A stretch of 14,099 nt of DNA from NCBI GenBank assembly GCA_949285775.1, contig CASEAD010000087.1:1-14099 (forward strand), given 5' to 3'. This document shows positions 1-5,865 of the stretch, piece after piece; positions within the stretch are counted from its first letter, which is position 1, and every line of letters starts with the position of its first letter. The notes below the pieces were generated by a model that worked only from the letters and a program-made list of their open reading frames with translations, did no database searches and was not told the origin of the DNA. The stretch is from an uncultured bacterium (GTDB lineage Bacteria > Bacillota_I > Bacilli_A > RF39 > UBA660). A program made the position numbers and the translations under genes.

Positions 1-936
1 ATCTTTCTCCTTCAACATATTAGCTTTACGAGCATAATTGTTAATTAACCTAGTCAACGCTCTCTTAACACCATCCTCATGAGTTCCACCATCGTGTGTA
101 TTTATATTATTAACAAATGAATATATATTTTCATTATAACCAGTATTATATTGCATAGCAACTTCAAAGAAAACACCATCTTCTTCACCTTCTAAATGAA
201 TAATATCATCATGAATAGGCGTTTTACCTTGATTTATAAAACGAACATACTCACTAATACCACCTTCATACAAAAAAGTATCTCCTGTAGTATCTTCTTC
301 ATCTCTATCATCCCTTAAATTTATAGATAACCCTTTATTTAAAAAAGCCAATTCACGAACTCTTACTTTCAAAGTTTCATAATCATAAATATCTGTATCA
401 AAAATATTTGAATCTGGCTTAAACGTTACTGTAGTTCCAGTTCTATTTAAATCACAAGTATCAATAACATGTAAAGACTCAACAGTATGTCCACCTTTTT
501 CAAACCTAATATAATAAACTTTTCCATTTTTATAAACCTTAACCTCAAGCCACTTACTTAAAGCATTAACAACAGATGCTCCAACACCATGTAAACCTCC
601 AGAAACTTTATATCCACCCCCACCAAACTTACCTCCAGCATGCAACACTGTATAAACAGTTTCAACAGTAGATATACCAGTTTTAGGATGAATATCCACA
701 GGTATCCCTCTACCATCATCCTTAACTGTTACCGAGTTATCCTTATTAATAACAATTTCAATATTCTTACAAAAGCCTGCCAAAGCCTCATCTATAGCAT
801 TATCTACAATCTCCCATACCAAATGATGAAGTCCTTTAACATCAGTTGTACCAATATACATACCAGGTCTTTTCCTAACAGCTTCTAATCCTTCCAACAC
901 TTGTATATCAGAAGCATCATAATGTTCATTATTCAT
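1..936 (-). CDS. gyrB: DNA gyrase subunit B, N-terminal part (gene runs off the left edge)
   Basis: ATPase subunit of type II topoisomerase; with GyrA it introduces negative supercoils using ATP. The 312 codons present hold the GHKL ATPase domain and the start of the transducer domain: RKRPGMYIG (21-29), the EIVDNAIDE helix (42-50) with the catalytic Glu42 and Mg-binding Asn46, DDGRGIP (73-79), and the glycine-rich ATP lid GGKFGGGG with GGLHGVG (101-119). The start at 936 is set by AGAGGG at 945-950, 8 nt upstream, and by homology; the start overlaps the recF stop by 8 nt (ATGAATAA), implying translational coupling. ParE is the alternative, but the position directly after recF favours GyrB. 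The C-terminal TOPRIM part lies outside the window. I see no frameshift. Confidence 0.97.
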   Translation of the reverse strand, partial: MNNEHYDASDIQVLEGLEAVRKRPGMYIGTTDVKGLHHLVWEIVDNAIDEALAGFCKNIEIVINKDNSVTVKDDGRGIPVDIHPKTGISTVETVYTVLHAGGKFGGGGYKVSGGLHGVGASVVNALSKWLEVKVYKNGKVYYIRFEKGGHTVESLHVIDTCDLNRTGTTVTFKPDSNIFDTDIYDYETLKVRVRELAFLNKGLSINLRDDRDEEDTTGDTFLYEGGISEYVRFINQGKTPIHDDIIHLEGEEDGVFFEVAMQYNTGYNENIYSFVNNINTHDGGTHEDGVKRALTRLINNYARKANMLKEKD

Positions 937-2059
937 TTTGCATACCCTCTTTCAAATCATTAATTAGTTTTCCACAACTTATTTCAAAAACTTTAGCATT
1001 ATTAACCAAAATATCATCGATCATATTCAAATCAGTAGTAGTAATAATAGTTTGAATATCACTTAATATATAATTAATTAACCTATTCTTTCTTTTAACA
1101 TCAAATTCACTAAAAATATCATCCAAAAGTAAGACAGGATAATCTCCAGTAACACTCTTAAATATATCTATTTCTGATAATTTTAAAGCCAAAACAGCCG
1201 CTCTAAATTGACCTTGAGAACCATAAATATATAAATCTTTATCATCCAAAACAAAATAAAAATCATCCCTATGAGGTCCCAATAAACTAATTCCATTAGA
1301 TAACTCTCTTTCCCAAAAAGAATTCAACTTATCCATCATTTTATTCTTCATATTATTTTTATCACTATCAAACTCAACATTACTAACATATTTAATAAAC
1401 AATCCATCATAATCAGTAATTTCCCTATAAATATCTCGAATATATTTATTAATATTATCAATAAAATTCTTTCTCTCACAAACAATATCAACAGCTAAAG
1501 AACAAAATTTATCATTAATAATATCCAAATAATATTTATCAAATTTATTAGAACCCTTAATAATTTTCAACAACTCATTACGTTGTCGCAAAATAACATT
1601 ATATCTCTGTAACAACTTAACATATTTATTTGAAATTTGACTAATTTCTACATTTAAAAATTTTCTTCTACTAGCGGGGCCATCCTTAATAGAACTAACA
1701 CTATCTGGACCAAAAATCAAAACTCTAAACCTAGAAATATAATCACTATATTTTTTTATTTCTTTATCATTTATCTTAGTCTTTTTACTATCATTATTAA
1801 TTAAAATTTCCAGTCGATTCTTAACCCCATTACAAGATACAACCGCCTGTAATTTTGCAAAAATCATACCATCAAAAATTAAATTCTTATCTTTCACATT
1901 CAAATAAGATTTCGTAAGTGCTAAAGTATAAATAGACTCCAAAATATTAGTTTTCCCCTGAGCATTATCTCCTATAAAAATATTAAGTCCCTTCCCTAAC
2001 TCAATATCTAAATCCTTATAATTACGATAATTTTTTAATTTTAAACTTTCTATTATCAT
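929..2059 (-). CDS. recF: DNA replication/repair protein RecF
   Basis: SMC-like ABC ATPase that loads RecA at single-strand gaps together with RecO and RecR. The 376 residues match the usual length of about 370. Visible are the typical N-terminus with LKLKNYRNY (6-14), Walker A GDNAQGKT (30-37), an ABC-type signature around YGSQGQFRA, and Walker B LLLDDIFSEFD in the C-terminal third. The ATG at 2059 is the first possible Met start, since an in-frame TAA lies 6 nt upstream, and the encoded N-terminus is canonical. No Shine-Dalgarno is seen close to it; the nearest purine-rich stretch is over 20 nt away. This contrasts with the strong sites of its neighbours. It is transcribed with gyrB, probably from an extended -10 promoter at 2123-2131. 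In many Bacilli recF follows dnaN and yaaA; here a comK-like gene intervenes. Confidence 0.97.
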   Translation of the reverse strand: MIIESLKLKNYRNYKDLDIELGKGLNIFIGDNAQGKTNILESIYTLALTKSYLNVKDKNLIFDGMIFAKLQAVVSCNGVKNRLEILINNDSKKTKINDKEIKKYSDYISRFRVLIFGPDSVSSIKDGPASRRKFLNVEISQISNKYVKLLQRYNVILRQRNELLKIIKGSNKFDKYYLDIINDKFCSLAVDIVCERKNFIDNINKYIRDIYREITDYDGLFIKYVSNVEFDSDKNNMKNKMMDKLNSFWERELSNGISLLGPHRDDFYFVLDDKDLYIYGSQGQFRAAVLALKLSEIDIFKSVTGDYPVLLLDDIFSEFDVKRKNRLINYILSDIQTIITTTDLNMIDDILVNNAKVFEISCGKLINDLKEGMQNE

Positions 2060-2122
2060 TATAAATTAAATTAATGCTCATAACTATCACCACTAATCTT
2101 AAACAGTATTCACGTACTAATA

Positions 2123-2151
2123 ATTATACCACAAATGTATACAAAATAAAA
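2123..2151 (-). promoter_or_regulatory. Putative recF-gyrB promoter (extended -10)
   Basis: Minus-strand TGGTATAAT (2131 down to 2123) is an extended -10 with a perfect TATAAT. A poor -35 (TTTTAT, 2151-2146) lies 17 nt upstream. It directly follows the comK hairpin and would give a leader of about 55 nt before recF. Inferred from sequence only. Confidence 0.55.
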
Positions 2152-2184
2152 GAAAAAAATGACTAAAAATCACTTTTTCTTTTA
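2147..2184 (-). terminator. Putative comK terminator hairpin, overlapping the stop codon
   Basis: Near-perfect inverted repeat: arms 2147-2162 and 2170-2184 with a 7-nt loop that contains the comK stop. On the minus strand the 3' arm is T-rich and is followed by more T. The stem is almost all A/T with one wobble and one bulge, so efficiency is uncertain. The A/T-symmetric arms could also act in the opposite direction. Confidence 0.5.
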
Positions 2185-2621
2185 TTCCACATAGTTTCTA
2201 ATTTTATACATCTAATTATCTGATTATCAATAACATTATATCTAACATTAACTATAATACTTATATTGTTGTGAAAATATAAAACCGTAGAATAATCATT
2301 ATTTCTACTATACTTCAACAAATTTTGGTACGATATCCAAACACAATCATCATTTTTAATTGAAGAAGTAGGAAAAAATATAATATTTCTGCTTTCTTCA
2401 ATAATAATAGGAACCTTAGCCTTACAATCAAGAAAGTTTCTTGTACTATCAACTCGTCCCTCATAAGAACTACCAAAAAATAAACAACTTTCTTTCAAAA
2501 TAGATAAACATGATTTATGGACAATAAAACTACTATGTAATTCCACTACCTTAGACGTCTTTTTATCAATAGGTTCTATTATTAAAGTCTCAGAATTAAT
2601 ATCATAATCATCAAGCTCCAT
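2163..2621 (-). CDS. comK: ComK-family competence transcription factor
   Basis: Predicted DNA-binding regulator of the ComK family, the master activator of DNA-uptake genes in Bacillus. Recognition rests on the family core: SCLFFGSSYEGR (45-56), which closely follows SCRFFGSSYAGR of B. subtilis ComK; PIIIEESRNIIFFPTSS (71-87), corresponding to the PIMVDPSNQIFLFPTLS region; and CVWISY (93-98) for CGWISH. The 152 residues are about 40 fewer than B. subtilis ComK (192); the missing part is the C-terminus, which in Bacillus includes the FMLYPK element bound by the adaptor MecA. The start at 2621 is chosen because GGGAGGGGGTGG lies just upstream; an ATG at 2642 precedes this site. It is a single-gene unit between the dnaN terminator and its own hairpin. 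The targets are unknown, and the protein may have been re-purposed. Family assignment is strong; the function in this organism is inferred. Confidence 0.85.
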   Translation of the reverse strand: MELDDYDINSETLIIEPIDKKTSKVVELHSSFIVHKSCLSILKESCLFFGSSYEGRVDSTRNFLDCKAKVPIIIEESRNIIFFPTSSIKNDDCVWISYQNLLKYSRNNDYSTVLYFHNNISIIVNVRYNVIDNQIIRCIKLETMWNKRKSDF

Positions 2622-2637
2622 AATCCACCCCCTCCCA

Positions 2638-2709
2638 TACACAATAAGTGTACAGCAGAATATTAAAGCATATCATAATGTCGAAAAAAATCTAAAATTG
2701 TCGAATTTT
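2638..2709 (-). promoter_or_regulatory. comK promoter/operator region with repeated TGTCGAA motif
   Basis: On the minus strand TGCTTTAAT (2670-2662) resembles an extended -10; there is no good -35, as the position holds a T run. TGTCGAA (plus-strand reading) occurs at 2679-2685 and again at 2699-2705, exactly 20 bp apart on the same face of the helix. One copy would lie in the -35/-10 spacer and the other just upstream of -35. The upstream copy is the centre of the inverted repeat AAAATT-GTCG-AATTTT (2694-2709). A perfect TACAC-N5-GTGTA repeat (2638-2652) sits between the predicted start of transcription and the ribosome binding site. The absence of a -35 together with repeated motifs suggests an activator-dependent or repressed promoter. 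Confidence 0.45.
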
Positions 2710-2743
2710 AAAAAAAACTCAACTTCTAGTATCAGAAATTGAG
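2710..2743 (-). terminator. dnaN rho-independent terminator
   Basis: Arms 2718-2727 and 2734-2743 form a 10-bp stem (one G-U wobble) with a 6-nt loop. It is followed on the minus strand by eight T (2717-2710). It lies 25 nt after the dnaN stop and separates dnaN from comK. Confidence 0.85.
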
Positions 2744-2767
2744 AACAATATTATACATAACAAATTA

Positions 2768-3880
2768 TTAATAAGTCTTAATAGGTAGCACTAATTGAAT
2801 CAAAGATTCATCCTCTTTAGACTTAATAATAATAGGACTACTATCATTATTCATATAAAGTGTAACAGTCTCCGTGCCAAAACTTTTAATACTATCAAGC
2901 ATATACTTAGAACTAAATGAAATAGATATCTCATCACTACTATCAACTACCATTTTTTCTTCAACATAACCAATTTCCGGAGAATTAGATGAAATAACTA
3001 GATTATTATTCCCTAACTCTAATTTAATTATATTTTTATCCCTATCAGAAGTAAGCAAAGAAGCTCTATCAATCATTTCAAATAACCCACTACAACTACA
3101 TTCTACATTAACACTAAAACTATCAGGAATTATTGACGAAGTAGCAGGATAAGTACCACTAAGAAGTCTAGATAAAAATAAAATATTCTTATACTTAAAT
3201 AGTATTTTATTTTCAAATATATGTAACTCTAAACTTACACCATCATCATCAATTATTTTAGATAATTCTAATAAATTCTTACCAGGAATAACAATATTAA
3301 AATCATAGTTATTATTATCAATAGCTATACTTTTCTTAGCCAATCTATATGAATCAGTCGCAATTGCTTCTAATAAATTATTTTCTATTCTAAAATTAAT
3401 TCCAGTTAAAATAGGTCTAGATTCGTTTTGTGAAGTAGCAAAAAAAGTTTGATTAATTACATTTTTAAATAATGAAGTTTTTAAAATAACAGGATTATCC
3501 TTTTCAGATAAATCCAAATTAGGAAATTCACTTGGATTTATACCATTTAGACTAAATTCAGTATTACTTGTACTAACAATCATTTTGTATCCATCCATTA
3601 CTTCAATATTAATATCACAATTAGGTAGCTTTTTAATTATTTCAACAATATATTTACCTCCAATAACAATACTACCATATTCTTTAACTTCAATAATATT
3701 TTCTCTAGGTATAAGAGCCCTAATTGATATATCAGTATCACTTGCAGACAAATATAACCCTTCTTCAGTTAAATCAAATTTTATACCAGTAAGTATAGGA
3801 ATTAAATTTCTAGGCGATATTGCCCTCGAAGTATGATTTAACCCTTCTAATAATATTTCTTGTTTAATAACAAATTTCAT
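2768..3880 (-). CDS. dnaN: DNA polymerase III beta subunit (sliding clamp)
   Basis: Ring-shaped dimeric clamp that tethers DNA polymerase and binds many repair proteins. The 370 residues are the normal length for three clamp folds of about 120 residues each. Family features are the N-terminus MKFVIKQEILLEGL, the NLIPILTGIKF segment (about 26-36), ESRPILTGINF (about 153-163), TDSYRLAKK, and the characteristic C-terminus QLVLPIKTY. The start at 3880 has AGAAGG (3888-3893) 7 nt upstream. It follows dnaA across a gap that carries DnaA boxes; a TATAAT at 3923-3918 (minus) directly after two box-like sequences could be a dnaN promoter influenced by DnaA. Transcription ends at 2710-2743. Confidence 0.97.
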   Translation of the reverse strand: MKFVIKQEILLEGLNHTSRAISPRNLIPILTGIKFDLTEEGLYLSASDTDISIRALIPRENIIEVKEYGSIVIGGKYIVEIIKKLPNCDINIEVMDGYKMIVSTSNTEFSLNGINPSEFPNLDLSEKDNPVILKTSLFKNVINQTFFATSQNESRPILTGINFRIENNLLEAIATDSYRLAKKSIAIDNNNYDFNIVIPGKNLLELSKIIDDDGVSLELHIFENKILFKYKNILFLSRLLSGTYPATSSIIPDSFSVNVECSCSGLFEMIDRASLLTSDRDKNIIKLELGNNNLVISSNSPEIGYVEEKMVVDSSDEISISFSSKYMLDSIKSFGTETVTLYMNNDSSPIIIKSKEDESLIQLVLPIKTY

Positions 3881-3908
3881 TATATTACCTTCTTTCTTAT
3901 TATATTTA

Positions 3909-4028
3909 ATTATTATTATTATACTGTGGAATTTGTGGAAAAGTCCTCCAAAGCCTTAATCTTCAACATATTTTTATCCACAATATATGTTGAAATATAC
4001 TCTTTTCTCCACAATTTCATGTGGATAA
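3909..4028. other. dnaA-dnaN origin cluster: DnaA boxes and (ATT)4 run
   Basis: Perfect DnaA boxes lie at 3974-3982 (TTATCCACA) and 4020-4028 (TGTGGATAA, inside the last codons of dnaA). One-mismatch boxes lie at 4005-4013 (TTCTCCACA) and 3934-3942 (TGTGGAAAA), with a weaker one at 3925-3933 directly abutting it. Next to this tandem pair is (ATT)4 at 3909-3920. Boxes between dnaA and dnaN plus an AT-rich repeat match the layout of the second half of a bipartite Firmicutes origin, where unwinding occurs. The unwinding role is inferred. Confidence 0.7.
3962..3994. repeat. Perfect 10-bp inverted repeat enclosing a DnaA box
   Basis: TTCAACATAT (3962-3971) and ATATGTTGAA (3985-3994) are exact reverse complements. 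The 13-nt loop contains a complete TTATCCACA at 3974-3982. No T run follows on either strand, so it is not an ordinary terminator. Confidence 0.9.
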
Positions 4029-5402
4029 AGTCCTTTTTAAATCTTCTATAACAATCTTCAATTGTTCATTAGTCTTTAAATCATTAGCAATCTTTCTATA
4101 TGAACTCATTATAGTTGAATGATCCCTCCCCCCAAAATATGTACCAATTTTGGGAAAAGACTCATTAGCAATAACTCTACATAAATATATCGCCACTTGC
4201 CTAGGAAAATTAATATTTTGTGTCCGTTTCTTTCCTTTAATATCATCTAAAGTTATTTTAAAATAATCACAAACCACAGTCTGTATCCTATGAACATCAT
4301 TTTTATAAACACTTCTATCTGTCAATTGATCCTTTAAAGCTTCAATAGCTTCATCTAGATCAACTCGCCCTTTATTCATCATTAACGCATAAGCAAAAAC
4401 TCTTGTTATAGCTCCTTCAAGTTGCCTAACATCCGATGCAAAATTATTCGCAATATACTCTATTACTTCTTTCGGAACATCTTTAGCAGCCTCTTGGTGA
4501 GCAATCTTCTTTTCGATAATATTCATTCTTAATGCAAAATCAGGAGGAGTTATATTTGCCGTTAATCCCCAATTAAACCTTGTTAATAACCTATTTTCCA
4601 ACATTTTCAAATCATCAACAGATCTATCAGACGCAATAATTATTTGCTTATTATCATTATATAACTCATTAAAAGTATGAAAAAACTCTTCTTGTCCCTT
4701 AGTAGCCTTACCTAAAAATTGTATATCATCAATCATTAGCACATCAATATTTCTATATTTATTTTTAAAAAAATCAATTCTATCAAAGTTATCTTTATCA
4801 TTATATCTAACTGCATTAATATAGTCATTAACAAACTTTTCACTAGAAATATATAAAACCTTTAAATCACTATTATTAATTATATAATTACCTATCGAAT
4901 GCATCAAATGAGTTTTCCCTAACCCACTCTTACCATATAAAAAAAGTGGATTATATGCCTTACCTGGCTTTTCAGCAACTGCCCTCGAAGCTGTAAAAGC
5001 AAATCTATTAGAGCTACCAACAATAAAAGAATTGAAAGTATAATCTTTATTTAAATTAGCCTCCTCTAAATTCTGAATTGAGGAATTATTAGATTTATCC
5101 ATAATTTCAATTGTTTTTTCCGAAGGTATTGGCATTGATGCCTGTTTTTCTTGCCACTCTTCTTCTATTAAGAACGAAAAAGTAAATTTAGTACCAGTAA
5201 GAGAATTAAAAATATTTTCAATAATATTTTGATAATTATCCACCAAATGTTTTTTATGCAAAGTCATTGGCACAACAACAATAGCGTTATTATCAGCAAT
5301 TGATACCAGTTTAGTATCTTGAAACCAAGTTTCATAAGATAAAGATGAAATACTAACCTTAATTTTATCTAAAAAATTATTCCACAATAGTTCCAGCTCC
5401 AT
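4017..5402 (-). CDS. dnaA: Chromosomal replication initiator protein DnaA
   Basis: AAA+ initiator that binds DnaA boxes, melts oriC and loads the helicase; it also acts as a transcription regulator. 461 residues. Domain I is at 1-80 (LWNNFLDKIK, YETWFQDT), a short linker covers about 85-118, the AAA+ domain has Walker A GKSGLGKT (157-164) and Walker B VLMIDDIQ (221-228), and RLLTRFNWGL (271-280) carries the box VII arginine. Domain IV ends with the DNA-binding signature GGRDHSTIMS (424-433). The start at 5402 is set by GGAGG at 5410-5414 with 7-nt spacing; an earlier in-frame ATG at 5459 is upstream of the likely promoter. The 3' end (TTATCCACATGA) contains a DnaA box that overlaps the stop. 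The UGA stop argues against genetic code 4. Confidence 0.98.
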   Translation of the reverse strand: MELELLWNNFLDKIKVSISSLSYETWFQDTKLVSIADNNAIVVVPMTLHKKHLVDNYQNIIENIFNSLTGTKFTFSFLIEEEWQEKQASMPIPSEKTIEIMDKSNNSSIQNLEEANLNKDYTFNSFIVGSSNRFAFTASRAVAEKPGKAYNPLFLYGKSGLGKTHLMHSIGNYIINNSDLKVLYISSEKFVNDYINAVRYNDKDNFDRIDFFKNKYRNIDVLMIDDIQFLGKATKGQEEFFHTFNELYNDNKQIIIASDRSVDDLKMLENRLLTRFNWGLTANITPPDFALRMNIIEKKIAHQEAAKDVPKEVIEYIANNFASDVRQLEGAITRVFAYALMMNKGRVDLDEAIEALKDQLTDRSVYKNDVHRIQTVVCDYFKITLDDIKGKKRTQNINFPRQVAIYLCRVIANESFPKIGTYFGGRDHSTIMSSYRKIANDLKTNEQLKIVIEDLKRTLST

Positions 5403-5428
5403 ACAAATTCCTCCAACCTCTAAAAACA

Positions 5429-5459
5429 ATTCTAACATAAAAAAATAAAATGTGGACAA
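5429..5459 (-). promoter_or_regulatory. Putative dnaA promoter overlapped by a DnaA box
   Basis: Minus-strand TGTTAGAAT (5437-5429) is an extended -10. The -35 position is covered by TTGTCCACA (5459-5451), a DnaA box with one mismatch; its TTGTCC would serve as -35 with a long 19-nt spacer. The leader would be about 20 nt, ending in the strong GGAGG. The overlap suggests autoregulation by DnaA, a known theme in bacteria. Confidence 0.5.
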
Positions 5460-5788
5460 ATTTCATTATTAAGTAACAAAAAACTTAAATTGTGGAAAAC
5501 TAATTTAAAAACACCATTTTTACACAAATTTATCCACAGTTATATTCACAGTGCAAACCTAATTATTTAAAGAGATAAACATAGTTATCCACATTTATCC
5601 ACAAGAAATTATAAACAACACCTGTGGAAAACATTTTTCAACAATTTATTTAAAAGTGGAAAACTGTATATAAATATACTAAATCCTTATATTGTCTAGT
5701 TTTTTTATTAAAAGTTATCCCCAATTTCCTGTGGAATTTATATAAAATTCACCATTATGTCGTATAATTAATAAGATATTTTTCCACA
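5451..5788. other. oriC: oriC: DnaA-box cluster upstream of dnaA
   Basis: Non-coding, strongly AT-rich. Perfect TTATCCACA at 5530-5538, 5585-5593 and 5595-5603, the last two in tandem one base apart. One-mismatch boxes at 5451-5459 (TGTGGACAA), 5491-5499 and 5623-5631 (TGTGGAAAA), 5715-5723 (TTATCCCCA) and 5780-5788 (TTTTCCACA); a weaker one is at 5655-5663. The stretch 5664-5712 is nearly pure A/T and is a possible unwinding zone. No gene is seen between 5403 and 5865. Box density plus the adjacent dnaA make the origin call secure; the exact melting site is not determined. Confidence 0.93.
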
Positions 5789-5802
5789 TATCGACAAATA
5801 CA

Positions 5803-5843
5803 TGAAAAAATAGTTTAAATCAAAACTTAAACTATTTTTTTCA
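5803..5843. terminator. Bidirectional hairpin between herA-like gene and oriC
   Basis: Arms 5803-5818 and 5827-5843 pair over about 16 bp (one extra base in a 6/7 A-T run) with an 8-nt loop. T-rich 3' arms occur on both strands. It lies 22 nt after the herA-like stop and would keep transcription out of the origin. Confidence 0.75.
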
Positions 5844-5865
5844 CCATCATCTAAATTTACAACTT

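Noticed and set aside
640..888. Open frame on the plus strand inside gyrB
   Set aside because: Antisense to a well-conserved ATPase domain, low complexity, no ribosome binding site. The same applies to 3585-3836, 3860-4051, 7086-7274, 10183-10365, 10456-10911 and 10951-11148.
2694..2709. ComK K-box (AAAA-N5-TTTT) for autoregulation of comK
   Set aside because: The spacing is eight, not five, between AAAA and TTTT; A and T runs of this kind are common in this DNA.
5403..5459. N-terminal extension of dnaA from the ATG at 5459
   Set aside because: GGAGG 7 nt before 5402 and the canonical DnaA N-terminus fix the start at 5402; the extension overlaps the promoter and a DnaA box.
5451..5788. Clear DnaA-trio array beside a box in the dnaA upstream region
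   Set aside because: I checked the sequence after each box on both strands and found no run of at least three trios of the required polarity.
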